Source: CF-13 sp035279665
Lineage (GTDB): Bacteria > Chloroflexota > Dormibacteria > CF-121
Reading direction: 5' to 3'
Length of the DNA: 53,547 nucleotides
Assembly (NCBI GenBank): GCA_035279665.1
Contig: DATEHI010000021.1
Span: 1 to 53,547 of the forward strand
This document shows positions 1 to 7,852 of the stretch, piece after piece. The notes beneath the pieces were generated by a model, which was not told the origin of the DNA, searched no databases, and saw nothing but the letters and a program-made list of their open reading frames with translations. Each line of letters begins with the position of its first letter. Within the stretch, counting starts at the first letter, position 1. The translations under genes were made by a program, and so were the position numbers.

Positions 1-37
1 CCGTCCGCCGTGCAGCCCACCTCGACCGGCATGGCCC

Positions 38-43
38 TAAACT
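38..43 (+). promoter_or_regulatory. -10-like hexamer for leaderless start
   Basis: TAAACT lies 6 nt before the ATG at 50, the spacing expected if transcription begins at the start codon itself. No convincing -35 is visible in the short upstream sequence. It is one of several similar arrangements in the window. Confidence 0.4.
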
Positions 44-49
44 TCAATC

Positions 50-1033
50 ATGGCAGTGAAATTTGGCGTCTTTGTCCCGCAAGGCTGGCGAATGGACCTG
101 GCGAAGATCAAGGACCCCATTGAGAAGTATGAAGCGATGACCAAAGTGGCTCAGGCGGCGGACACAGGCCGTTGGGACTCGATCTGGGTCTACGACCACT
201 TCCATACAATACCCGAGCCAAAATTAGAGGCCACGTTTGAATGCTGGACGATCACCTCAGCCCTGGTCCGCGACACCAAGCGTGTCCGCGTCGGCCAGAT
301 GGTTGGCTGCAACGGCTATCGCAATCCGGCGCTCTACGCCAAGATCGCCTCGACGGTGGACATCGCCAGCCACGGGCGTCTGAATGCCGGCATCGGCGCC
401 GGCTGGTACGAGCACGAGTGGCGCGCCTACGGCTACGGCTTCCCGGAGCTCAAAGAGCGGATGGGCATGTTCAAGGAGGCCTGCGAAATCATCCACAAGA
501 TGTGGACGCAGGACTATGCCACCTTCAAAGGGAAGTACTACACAATCGACCGGCCAATCAACGAGCCGAAGGGTGTCCAGAGACCGCACATCCCCCTCTG
601 GATCGGTGGTTCGGGTGAGCGCGTGACCCTCAAGCTGGTCGCCCAGTTCGGCGATGCCTGCAACATCGGCGGGGACCCGGAGACGATCCGGCACAAGCTC
701 GCCGTCCTGCGGGAGCATTGCGACGCGGCCGGCCGCAACTACGGCGATATCGTCAAATCGGCAGAGGTCGAAGTCCTGGTCATTGGCAAGGGCGAGGACC
801 CCGAGCGCGTCAGGGCCAACGCCCGAGGCGACGAGTCCTTCCGCGAGGGAACGCTGGTCGCGGACGCCGGAAAGGTGGTGGCGCACCTTGAAAGCCTGAT
901 CGAGGCCGGGATCGACTATTTCATCATCTATATTCCGGGCGTCGCCTACGACCAGGCGCCGCTCCACCGCTTTGAACGTGAAGTCATTCCGCGGCTGACG
1001 GCCGCCTCCCCGGTACACTCGACCACGAGATGA
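50..1033 (+). CDS. LLM-class F420-dependent oxidoreductase
   Basis: A 327-residue luciferase-like monooxygenase-superfamily protein (TIM-barrel, expected to use F420 or flavin for hydride transfer in the cytoplasm). Seen: the N-terminal strand MAVKFGVFVPQG, the family block GRLNAGIGAGWYEHEWRAYG around residues 110-130, and PLWIGGSGERVTLKLVAQFG near 180-200, both typical of F420-type members. Length is normal for the family. The substrate cannot be told. A TAAACT -10-like hexamer at 38-43 ends 6 nt before the ATG, with no Shine-Dalgarno, suggesting a leaderless message. Its stop overlaps the next start as ATGA, so the next genes are probably co-translated. Confidence 0.9.
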   Translation: MAVKFGVFVPQGWRMDLAKIKDPIEKYEAMTKVAQAADTGRWDSIWVYDHFHTIPEPKLEATFECWTITSALVRDTKRVRVGQMVGCNGYRNPALYAKIASTVDIASHGRLNAGIGAGWYEHEWRAYGYGFPELKERMGMFKEACEIIHKMWTQDYATFKGKYYTIDRPINEPKGVQRPHIPLWIGGSGERVTLKLVAQFGDACNIGGDPETIRHKLAVLREHCDAAGRNYGDIVKSAEVEVLVIGKGEDPERVRANARGDESFREGTLVADAGKVVAHLESLIEAGIDYFIIYIPGVAYDQAPLHRFEREVIPRLTAASPVHSTTR

Positions 1034-1641
1034 CGATCAGCGAACCCACCGTCTACATCGACTTCCTCTGTCCCTGGGCCTACCGGGGAGCCATGTGGCT
1101 GGCCGAAGTCGAGAAGGCCGGTCGGATACGGCCCCAGTTTCGGTTCTTCTCGCTCAGCCAGAACCACGCGGCCCACGACGGAAAGGCTCAGCCGCCCGTC
1201 TGGGAGCGCGACCCGAAGGCCCAAGGGGTACCGGCGTTCCTGGCGGCGACCGCGGCCCGCGCCCAGGGCGAAGAGTTGGGAGATCGCTTCCGCCTTACGC
1301 TGCAACGCGCCCGCCACGAAGATCACCTGCCCCTCGATCAGCATGCGACCCATCGAGTAGTGGCCGAGCGCGCCGGTCTGGACGTCGGCCGCTGGGAGAT
1401 GGATGTGAAAACCACCGACTTCACGACGCTGGCCCTGGAGCACGAAGAGGCGGTACGGCGCGGCGTGTTCGGTGTGCCGACGCTGGTCTGGCCGGAGGGC
1501 CGCAGCTACTACGTGAAGATCACCGACCTCATTCCGGCAGAGCGGGCGGTACCCCTTTACGAGGCCATCGAGACGGTCCATCGCTTCGGCGAAGTGATCG
1601 AAATCAAGACGCCGGAGTCGGAAGGGACCCTCGCCGCCTGA
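1030..1641 (+). CDS. DsbA-family thioredoxin-fold protein
   Basis: A 203-residue DsbA/2-hydroxychromene-2-carboxylate isomerase-like protein. The N-terminal motif is FLCPWAYRGA, so only the first Cys of the CxxC site is kept (CPWA), which argues against a classical disulfide oxidase. The cis-Pro loop FGVPTLVWP is present near residue 155, and an internal helical insertion fits the DsbA fold. No signal peptide is seen, so it is probably cytoplasmic, acting in glutathione/mycothiol-like or isomerase chemistry. It starts at an ATGA overlap with the oxidoreductase and its stop overlaps the next frame as CTGA, making a tight three-gene operon. Confidence 0.8.
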   Translation: MTISEPTVYIDFLCPWAYRGAMWLAEVEKAGRIRPQFRFFSLSQNHAAHDGKAQPPVWERDPKAQGVPAFLAATAARAQGEELGDRFRLTLQRARHEDHLPLDQHATHRVVAERAGLDVGRWEMDVKTTDFTTLALEHEEAVRRGVFGVPTLVWPEGRSYYVKITDLIPAERAVPLYEAIETVHRFGEVIEIKTPESEGTLAA

Positions 1642-2318
1642 CCCAGAACTGGCAGGATCCGGCATTCGCTGAAGCCTGGGACGCCCGCCACCTCGCGGGT
1701 AATCCGGCTCGTGCCGAGCACCTCGCGCTCTTGCTCGCGATCCTGGGGCAGGTCAAGGGTGGCTGGATCCTCGATCTCGGGTGTGGGTCCGGCCTTGTGA
1801 CCCAGATGGTGCTCGACAAGTCGGCCCACGCGCGGGTCTTTGGTCTCGACTCGTCCCTGGCCATGCTCGGCATCGCAAGGGGCCGCCTCGGTCGCTACGG
1901 CGATCGGGTCGAGCTGGCCCAGGGTGACCTCACAGCGCTGGATCGTTTCGATGCGCCCGCGAACTGCTCCGCGGTGATCGCCGTGCAGTCGCTGCATCAC
2001 CTCGAAGAGGCGCAGTATCGTACTGCCGTTCAGTGGACATTCGAGCATCTTGCGCCGGGCGCATGGTTCTTCATCATCGATCGTCTGGCGATTCCTTCGG
2101 AGACCCTGTATGCCGCTTTCCATGCGCTTCGTGAGCGGCAGGGTCAGAGCCCGAACCCGCCGGGCTGGTCGGGTTACCTCGAATGGCTCGAGGTGAACGG
2201 CGACCGGCCCTTGCCGGTGCAGGCCATCCTGCGTCTCCTCGAGGAGGCCGGCTTTCAGGCAGCCGCGCTCGACGTTCGCGGCGATCGCGGAATGCTGATC
2301 GGCCGGCGCCCGGCTTAG
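1638..2318 (+). CDS. Class I SAM-dependent methyltransferase (CTG start proposed)
   Basis: A Rossmann-fold methyltransferase of about 226 residues. Visible motifs are motif I ILDLGCGSGLV, the acidic strand VFGLDSSLAML, and the post-motif VIAVQSLHHLEEA; the C-terminal half carries the usual beta-sheet tail. The substrate is unknown. There is no ATG or GTG in frame between the end of the DsbA gene and the first conserved residues. The CTG at 1638, which overlaps the previous stop as CTGA, mirrors the ATGA/GTGA couplings elsewhere and is the likeliest start; the first in-frame ATG (1863) would delete the SAM-binding motif. The stop overlaps the convergent zinc-finger gene by 4 nt. Confidence 0.75.
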   Translation: MTQNWQDPAFAEAWDARHLAGNPARAEHLALLLAILGQVKGGWILDLGCGSGLVTQMVLDKSAHARVFGLDSSLAMLGIARGRLGRYGDRVELAQGDLTALDRFDAPANCSAVIAVQSLHHLEEAQYRTAVQWTFEHLAPGAWFFIIDRLAIPSETLYAAFHALRERQGQSPNPPGWSGYLEWLEVNGDRPLPVQAILRLLEEAGFQAAALDVRGDRGMLIGRRPA

Positions 2319-2587
2319 TCGACCTCGAACATCACGTCGTCGACGTAGCAGTACATCCAGTTCTCGCCCCGCTCGAGTGACCTGACGATCGGATGGCCGG
2401 TCGCGCGGAAGTGCTTGGTTGCGTGCTTGTTCTTCGACGAGTCGCAACATCCGACGTGGCCGCAAATCTCGCACAGCCGCAGGTGGACCCAGGTGTCACC
2501 CATCTTCAGACATTCCTCGCAACCCTTGGTGTGCGGCCGCGGATTGCGGATCAGTTCGAGGTGTGTACAGACTTGTGTGGTGGCCAT
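2315..2587 (-). CDS. UBP-type zinc-finger protein
   Basis: A 90-residue protein that is essentially one zf-UBP domain. Candidate ligands can be followed in order: C7, H9, C23, C26, C39, C42, C47, H55, H59 and H65 (patterns CTH, CEEC, CEICGHVGC, KHATKH, GHP). In eukaryotes this fold binds the ubiquitin C-terminus; free-standing bacterial copies have no agreed role. A purine-rich AAGGAGAA precedes the ATG at a slightly long spacing. It is the last gene of a - strand group after the protease and ABC exporter genes and converges on the methyltransferase gene. Confidence 0.85.
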   Translation of the reverse strand: MATTQVCTHLELIRNPRPHTKGCEECLKMGDTWVHLRLCEICGHVGCCDSSKNKHATKHFRATGHPIVRSLERGENWMYCYVDDVMFEVD

Positions 2588-2611
2588 CGTTGATTCGATT
2601 CTCCTTCCTTG

Positions 2612-4426
2612 TCAGGCGATGGTTGCCAGCTCGTCGGCAGCCTCAAACTGCCGGTGATACAGTCGCGCATACAGCCCACCTTGCAGAAGCAGGTCGGCGT
2701 GGCGCCCCTGCTCGACCACTTCCCCATGGTCCAGGACCAGGATGACGTCGGCCGCCAGGATGGTCGAGAGACGGTGGGCGATGACCAGTGAGGTGCGCCC
2801 TTCGAAGAGCGGCCGCAGCGCCACCTGGATCAAGTGCTCCGATTCGGAGTCGAGGTTGGAGGTCGCCTCGTCGAGGATCAGCACCCGCGGATCCTTGAGG
2901 ATGACGCGGGCAATCGCCACGCGCTGCTTCTCGCCGCCACTCAAGCGATGCCCCCGCTCCCCCACCACCGTGTCATAGCCTTCCGGCAGGGACGCGATGA
3001 AATCGTGAATGTAGGCGGCCCTGGCGGCAGCCACCATCTCCGCCTCGGTCGCGTCCGGCTTGGCATAAAGCAGGTTGTCGCGGATCGAGGCATGGAAGAG
3101 GAAGGTGTCCTGGAAGACCATCCCGACCTGGCAGCCCAGCGATTCGAGCGTCAGATCGCGAACATCGTAGCCGTCCAGCCGGACGGCGCCAAACTGCGGA
3201 TCGTAGAAACGGGGCAGCAGGTTGGTGATCGTGGTCTTGCCGGCGCCGGTGGGGCCGACCAGGGCGGCCAGCTGGCCGGGCTCGATCTTGAAGGACACGT
3301 CTTTGAGCGCCGGGCGGTCGCTCGTGCCGTAGCGGAACGTCACCTGGTCGAACTCGACCTGGCCGCGCGCCTGGCCAAGGTGGACCCCATCGGCTTTCTG
3401 ATCGATCACGACCGGCAGATCCATGTACTCGAAAATGCGCTGAAAGAGCGCGAGCGAACCAACCACGTTGACCTGCAGATTCGCCAGTGAGCCCACCGGG
3501 CCGTAGAGGCGCCCGAGGAGTACGGTCGCAAAGGTGACCACCGTGCCCAGCGATTCCTGGCCGGTCACCACCAGGTAACCGCCGAACAGCCAGAGCACGG
3601 CCGGACCGGCCGTGCCCAGCACGCCCATCAGCATGAAGAACCAGCGGCCGATCATCGATTGGCGAATGTTGAGCAGCCGCAGCTCGTCGTTGAGCCTGCG
3701 GAACCGCAGGGTTTCGGCGCTCTGCCGCACGAACGCCTTGACCAATTGCATGCCGGAGATTCCGAGCGTCTCCTGCATGTAGGCGGTCATCTCGGAAAGC
3801 TTTCCCTGCGTCGCCTTGCGCGCCTGAAACGTCGCCTTGCCGACCTGGCGCGTCGGGAGAAGGAAAGCCGGTAGCACGAGGAGCGCCGCGATCGTGAGCT
3901 TCCAGTCGAGCGCGAACATCAGGACCACAGTGCTGCCCAGGATGACCACGTTGTTCACGAGGCTGAAGATGGTGTCGGAGACGACGCTCTGCACGCCGTT
4001 GACGTCATTGCTCAGCCGGGACATCACGTCGCCGGTCCGTGTGCCGGTGAAGAACGCCATCGACTGCTTGAGCACCCGGTCGAACAGCTGGTTGCGGAGG
4101 TCGAACATGATGCTCTGGCTGATGCGGTTGCTGAAGTACGACTGCAGGACGCCGATCAGTCCGCCGAGCAGGGATGCGCCGACCAGGATGCCGATCAGGA
4201 TGGCGACGAAGCCAAATTGGCCATTGCGCGCGGTCAGGTAGTTGATGAGCTCACGGGTGACGAGCGCGGGGATCAGTCCGAGTGCCGCCGCCGCACCGAT
4301 GCAGGCGAGCACGACCATGGCCAGGCGCCAGTACGGGATGAAGTAGCTGAAGACGCGCTTGAGGAGCGGCCACTCCAACTTGACCCCCGGTTCCGGCTCG
4401 TGAAAGCCGCCGTGCCACCAGTACAT
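2612..4426 (-). CDS. ABC exporter, fused permease and ATPase (MsbA-like)
   Basis: A type IV half-transporter of about 604 residues: an N-terminal six-helix transmembrane domain (about 25-310) and a C-terminal nucleotide-binding domain. Seen in order: Walker A GPTGAGKTT, Q-loop, signature LSGGEKQRVAIARVI, Walker B VLILDEATSNLDS, and switch His in VIAHRLST. It should work as a homodimer exporting lipid, peptide or drug; the substrate cannot be read. I start at the ATG giving MYWWHGGFHEPEPG because the 15 extra upstream residues (ATG 4471) look like non-coding translation. It lies between the protease gene (upstream) and the zinc-finger gene (downstream) on the same strand. Confidence 0.88.
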   Translation of the reverse strand: MYWWHGGFHEPEPGVKLEWPLLKRVFSYFIPYWRLAMVVLACIGAAAALGLIPALVTRELINYLTARNGQFGFVAILIGILVGASLLGGLIGVLQSYFSNRISQSIMFDLRNQLFDRVLKQSMAFFTGTRTGDVMSRLSNDVNGVQSVVSDTIFSLVNNVVILGSTVVLMFALDWKLTIAALLVLPAFLLPTRQVGKATFQARKATQGKLSEMTAYMQETLGISGMQLVKAFVRQSAETLRFRRLNDELRLLNIRQSMIGRWFFMLMGVLGTAGPAVLWLFGGYLVVTGQESLGTVVTFATVLLGRLYGPVGSLANLQVNVVGSLALFQRIFEYMDLPVVIDQKADGVHLGQARGQVEFDQVTFRYGTSDRPALKDVSFKIEPGQLAALVGPTGAGKTTITNLLPRFYDPQFGAVRLDGYDVRDLTLESLGCQVGMVFQDTFLFHASIRDNLLYAKPDATEAEMVAAARAAYIHDFIASLPEGYDTVVGERGHRLSGGEKQRVAIARVILKDPRVLILDEATSNLDSESEHLIQVALRPLFEGRTSLVIAHRLSTILAADVILVLDHGEVVEQGRHADLLLQGGLYARLYHRQFEAADELATIA

Positions 4427-4492
4427 GCTGGTTAGCCTACCCAGCCGGGGCCGTATTCGAACGACCCCCATCCCGAGGGGGAGAGAGTGGCG

Positions 4493-5386
4493 TTAGTTCT
4501 GGCGTTCGCCGACGGTGATGGCGACGTCTTTGCGCTCACCCGCCCGGACCACCCCAAGGCGGTGCGCGGAGCCGACTTCGAGCGCGCCGAGCTTGCCAAA
4601 GAGCTCGTCCAGCTGCCGCACCGGCTCGCCGTCGATGGTCACGATCGTGTCGCCCTGCAGCAGGCCCGCCGTCTGGGCTGGGCCACCCGCCTCGACCGTC
4701 ACGACCAGCAGCCCGCTGTCCTGGCCGACCTGGCCGGCGAGCGCCTGGCTCAGCCGGACGGGCTGCGCGCCCAGACCAAGATAGGCTCGGCGGATCCGGC
4801 CATGGGTCTTCAGGCTTTCGGCGACCCGCTCGGCGGTCTCGACCGGGACCGCGCGGCTGATGCCGCGCCCAAAGTTCCAGCTGTTGATGCCGATGACGCG
4901 GCCGTCCGCGTCGACAAGCGGCCCGCCCGAGAATCCCGGCAACAGCTCCGCCGTCGTCTGGATGAGCTGTTCAACCTGCCCGCCCCGCCAGCTTCGGAAT
5001 GAACCCGACAGGCCACTGACGATCCCAAAGGTGACCTGCAGGTCGCCGGGCTGACCGAGAGCGATCACAAGGTGGCCAGCACGAATATCCGTCGAGCGTC
5101 CGCGCGTTGCGGGCACGCCTTTCAGCCCCTGCGTCCTCAAGAGGGCAAGGTCGGTGCCAGGATCACGACCGGCGACCGCGGCTTTCACCGTCGTTTGCGA
5201 ACCGGTCACCTGGATGGTGTCCTCGTGCTCGAGGACGTGATCGGCGGTCAGCACGAGATTGTCGCCCCAGATGACGCCGGTGGCGGGCCGGCCCTGACGG
5301 GCGTCGACCCGCACGATGCTGGCCCCGAGGCGCTCGACGAGCTCGACAATTTCGCGTGAAAGATCCGAGAGGGTTGCCATAGCCAC
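4493..5386 (-). CDS. HtrA/DegP-like serine protease with PDZ domain, no signal peptide
   Basis: A 297-residue trypsin-like protease followed by one PDZ domain. The catalytic triad can be placed: H50 in LTADHV, D79 in DPGTDLALL, S153 in GFSGGPL (the usual GNSGGP with Phe). The PDZ domain covers about 205-290, with the loop YLGLGAQPV and GLLQGDTIVTIDG. Unlike typical DegP/HtrA there is no signal peptide or membrane anchor; the N-terminus begins with a charged amphipathic helix (LSREIVELVERLG), so it is predicted to be cytoplasmic. M3 is an alternative start. It leads the - strand group with the ABC exporter 66 nt downstream. Confidence 0.85.
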   Translation of the reverse strand: MAMATLSDLSREIVELVERLGASIVRVDARQGRPATGVIWGDNLVLTADHVLEHEDTIQVTGSQTTVKAAVAGRDPGTDLALLRTQGLKGVPATRGRSTDIRAGHLVIALGQPGDLQVTFGIVSGLSGSFRSWRGGQVEQLIQTTAELLPGFSGGPLVDADGRVIGINSWNFGRGISRAVPVETAERVAESLKTHGRIRRAYLGLGAQPVRLSQALAGQVGQDSGLLVVTVEAGGPAQTAGLLQGDTIVTIDGEPVRQLDELFGKLGALEVGSAHRLGVVRAGERKDVAITVGERQN

Positions 5387-5530
5387 ACGCTATCGCCTGG
5401 ATCCGCCGGCGTCATCACCCAGACGCCCGGGACGCGAGCCACCCATTAGGGCAGGTGTAACGCTTTACTCCTGGGCCACGTTCTTTACGACAGATTCATC
5501 TACCGAGCTCATCTGAAGGAGAGCGACATC

Positions 5531-6301
5531 ATGCAATCGCTGAGGACTACGTTTGCCACGCGTGGAATCCTGATCGTCATCGGCGCCTTGATCGCGATCG
5601 CGGCATCGGCCGTAACAGCACTAGCCGTTCGAGCCGGCGCCGGCGGATCGACGCAGACCTCGGTTGGCGCGGGCGCCGTTGCCGGCCCGCGCGACACCAT
5701 CACCGTCGTCGGCGAAGGCACCCAGAATGCGACGCCGGACAACGCTTTGGTCAGCCTTGGCGTGTCAACCCGGCAGGGAACCGCTGCAGAGGCGATGAAC
5801 GCCGCGAATACCGAGATGACGGCACTGCTGAAGGCAATCAAGGGTCAGGGTGTGCTGGATGTCGACATCCAGACCACCGGGATCAACGTCTATCAAGAGC
5901 AGCAGTACAACGTAATCGGCTACCGGGCGGCGAACACGGTCAACGTCAAGATCCATCACATCGCCAACGTCGGCACCGTCCTTGGGGCGGCCCAGGGGGC
6001 CGTGGGCAACGACATCCAGATCAGTGGCATCTCGCTGCAACTGAGCGATAACACCAACCAGTTGAAAGGGGCGCGCCAGGCCGCGATGAACGCGGCGGCG
6101 GCTCGTGCGAAGGAATGGGCGAACCTCGCCGGGCGCCACCTCGGCAAGGTCCTCTCGGTTTCGGAAGTGATCGGCGGCGGGTCGTCGTACGCGCCCTGCG
6201 GCGCTGGCGGCGCGTGTGGCGGTGGCGGCGGCGGGCCCGTCCAGGCCGGACAGATGAACGTCACCGTTGACGTGGCGGTCGTCTACGAGCTGACCGACTA
6301 A
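5531..6301 (+). CDS. SIMPL-domain (DUF541) secreted or membrane-anchored protein
   Basis: A 256-residue protein with one N-terminal membrane segment or uncleaved signal (about 12-34, GILIVIGALIAIAASAVTAL) and a SIMPL/DUF541 domain starting at TITVVGEGTQNATPDNALVSLGV, the usual opening of the family. Repeated motifs such as TTGINVYQEQQYNVIGYRAANTV also fit. Near the C-terminus is a Cys- and Gly-rich loop (APCGAGGACGGGGGG) that is an unusual insertion before the last strand. Role: periplasmic/extracellular stress-related in other bacteria, otherwise unknown. A GAAGGAG ribosome site lies about 8 nt before the ATG. A perfect hairpin with a U-rich tail follows the gene. Confidence 0.85.
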   Translation: MQSLRTTFATRGILIVIGALIAIAASAVTALAVRAGAGGSTQTSVGAGAVAGPRDTITVVGEGTQNATPDNALVSLGVSTRQGTAAEAMNAANTEMTALLKAIKGQGVLDVDIQTTGINVYQEQQYNVIGYRAANTVNVKIHHIANVGTVLGAAQGAVGNDIQISGISLQLSDNTNQLKGARQAAMNAAAARAKEWANLAGRHLGKVLSVSEVIGGGSSYAPCGAGGACGGGGGGPVQAGQMNVTVDVAVVYELTD

Positions 6302-6304
6302 GCG

Positions 6305-6745
6305 TCAGGCGATGTGTGCCCCGACTTCTTCGTGACAGTCGGGGCATTCTTCTTCCGGCCCGGGAGCGTGGCCGGCGTGTTTTGACTCCATCGGATACTG
6401 CGCCGCACGCCACGCCGCCAATCCACCGCGCAGAGCCCACGCCTGCCGGCCCTGCTGTCGGAGGAATTGCGCCACACGGGCGCTGGTGCCCTCATCGGGT
6501 CAGGTGCAGTAGGCGATGACCTCACGGTCCGCCGGCAGGGACTCGAAGTGCTTGGCGATTTCGGCTGCCGGCCGGGCAGCCTGCAGGCCGCGGATGATGG
6601 GCTCGGGTGGGATGCGGATGGCTCCGGGAATTCGATGGCTCACGGCCGGGTACACCAGTGAGCTGGTCACATCGAGGGCGACCGCCTCACCAGCATCCAA
6701 CTTCGCTTTGGCGGAACCCGGATCGATGCGCGGCGCGATCATCAT
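6305..6745 (-). CDS. Rhodanese-domain protein with in-frame TGA at a conserved Cys position (selenoprotein candidate or nonsense mutant)
   Basis: Reading from the ATG at 6745 gives a rhodanese domain (KLDAGEAVALDVTSS, HRIPGAIRIPPE, ADREVIAYCT) that meets TGA at 6502-6500 after 81 codons. Without any frame change the reading continues PDEGTSARVAQFLRQQG...WALRGGLAAW and ends at 6305 (146 codons in all), exactly the C-terminal half expected. Relatives read YCTCPxE, so the TGA replaces the second Cys of a CxC next to catalytic C80. A 5-bp stem (6483-6479 with 6473-6469) has its 5-nt loop starting 22 nt after the TGA, loosely SECIS-like. A TGC-to-TGA mutation is the simple alternative. The tail adds a CPDC pair. 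The start overlaps the upstream stop as ATGA. Confidence 0.75.
6317..6355 (+). terminator. Rho-independent terminator after the SIMPL gene
   Basis: A perfect 10-bp stem (TGCCCCGACT, 6317-6326, with AGTCGGGGCA, 6337-6346), a 10-nt loop and then TTCTTCTT. It sits 15 nt after the SIMPL stop. The same bases encode the last residues (CPDCHEEVGA) of the extended rhodanese frame on the other strand, so the hairpin is shared by both genes. Confidence 0.8.
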
Positions 6746-7188
6746 CGGCGCGGTTCCGGCGGCGCTTCGGGCAGCAGCCAGGGGAGGGCCTCGGCCATCG
6801 GTCGAACCAGCGTCACGTACTGCTCGTGGGTGAGCCGGTCGCGGGCCAGGATCGCGAGGGCGGCACCGAGTAAGGCGCGCTCGCCCTTGTGTCCGATATC
6901 GCCGTGCTCCGCCTTCCACGAAACGAGCGAGGTCCGGCCTTCGGTCAGATCAAGGATGCGCTTCTTGGCGTCATCCCAGGCCTGGTCGCGATTGGTCTGT
7001 TCGAGGACGCGAAGGGCGGCGCGCTCGGCGTCCCGGAACCGCTGCATCGCGGCCGGGTCTTCGTGCCGATCCCAGCCCCAGGCCGCGCGCTCGATACCGG
7101 CCGGCGACACCACCCGGGCGTCATTCAGCAGCCGGTCGAGCCCTTCTTCATGGGAACCATATCCGTAGCCTTCGGCGTCCACTGCCAT
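6742..7188 (-). CDS. Hypothetical protein in the tail of the aro superoperon
   Basis: A 148-residue soluble, mostly helical protein with no signal peptide or membrane segment. I do not recognise the family. Visible features are an N-terminal Gly/Tyr stretch (EGYGYGSHEEGLDRLL), a Trp-rich segment (AAWGWDRHED), and conserved-looking charged helices (RFRDAERAALRVLEQ). Its codon use is like its neighbours. It begins 2 nt after the stop of the LuxR-type regulator and its stop overlaps the rhodanese start as ATGA, so it is translated as part of the same transcript; a link to that regulator or to the rhodanese is only suggested by position. Confidence 0.75.
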   Translation of the reverse strand: MAVDAEGYGYGSHEEGLDRLLNDARVVSPAGIERAAWGWDRHEDPAAMQRFRDAERAALRVLEQTNRDQAWDDAKKRILDLTEGRTSLVSWKAEHGDIGHKGERALLGAALAILARDRLTHEQYVTLVRPMAEALPWLLPEAPPEPRR

Positions 7189-7190
7189 CG

Positions 7191-7829
7191 CTAAACCAGG
7201 ATCCAGCCTAACCCAATCGCCCGGGCGACGGCCTCAGCGCGCGAGCGTGCATTCAGCTTGCCCAGGACGGCGCCGGCGTGGAATTTCACGGTGTGCTCGC
7301 TGATCTGCAAGCGTCGGGCGATCTGCCGATTCGTCAAACCACGCGCCATCCACTGCAGCACCTCGAGCTCTCGAGGCGTGAGCGCTTCGGCGGGCGCCCG
7401 CAGCGATGGCTCGATGCGCTCCTCTTGTGGTATCAGCATGGCAAAGTCGGCGCGTGCGATCGTCACCAACCCACGTGCCGACGCGCGTAACGCCGCCGCC
7501 AGCGTTTCGCCATCGACTGCGGCCGGTAGCAGGGCAGCCGCGCCGAAGGTCAGCGCCTGCGACACCGCCCCATGGTCGCTCGCCAGCGCGACAATTGGCA
7601 AGCCCGGCTGGGCAGTGGCCAATCGGGCGATGGCGTCGAGCTCCTCAGCTTCTCCTTCGCCGGCATCGAGCAGCACCGCATCGGGAAGGAGTTGCCCGGC
7701 GAGCGATGCGGCTTCGGCAACTCCGCTCGCCCCTACGATTTTCATGCCGCTCATCCCCTCGACCAGCACCGCCAGTCCGCCGCGGGCCAGCGGGTTCGCG
7801 GAGACGATCAGCACCCGAAGCTCCGCCAT
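7191..7829 (-). CDS. NarL/LuxR-type regulator with degenerate receiver domain
   Basis: About 212 residues: a CheY-like receiver (1-120) and a C-terminal LuxR HTH (LTPRELEVLQWMARGLTNRQIARRLQISEHTVKFHAGAVLGKL). The receiver keeps the phospho-acceptor Asp (D55 in DAVLLD), but the acidic pair after strand 1 is replaced by Ser-Ala-Asn (VLIVSANP instead of VDDHP) and the strand-5 Lys is missing, so Mg-dependent phosphorylation is unlikely. TATAAC at 7842-7837 lies 7 nt upstream of this ATG (MAELRVL), giving a leaderless-type internal promoter; the ATG at 7835 is an alternative. It follows the glycosylase gene by 23 nt. Confidence 0.85.
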   Translation of the reverse strand: MAELRVLIVSANPLARGGLAVLVEGMSGMKIVGASGVAEAASLAGQLLPDAVLLDAGEGEAEELDAIARLATAQPGLPIVALASDHGAVSQALTFGAAALLPAAVDGETLAAALRASARGLVTIARADFAMLIPQEERIEPSLRAPAEALTPRELEVLQWMARGLTNRQIARRLQISEHTVKFHAGAVLGKLNARSRAEAVARAIGLGWILV

Positions 7830-7836
7830 GCACATG

Positions 7837-7842
7837 GTTATA
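7837..7842 (-). promoter_or_regulatory. -10-like hexamer, internal promoter before the LuxR-type gene
   Basis: TATAAC (5/6 match to TATAAT) read on the - strand, 7 nt before the ATG at 7829 and within the gap after the glycosylase stop. No Shine-Dalgarno is present, so the regulator may be made from its own leaderless message as well as by read-through. Confidence 0.4.
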
Positions 7843-7852
7843 CCCAAGGATC

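Noticed and set aside
2612..4471. ATG 4471 as start of the ABC exporter
   Set aside because: The extra residues look like non-coding translation and the next in-frame ATG gives a normal N-terminus.
6298..6525. Separate 75-codon - strand frame at the rhodanese end
   Set aside because: It is in another frame from the clear rhodanese continuation and contains no motif.
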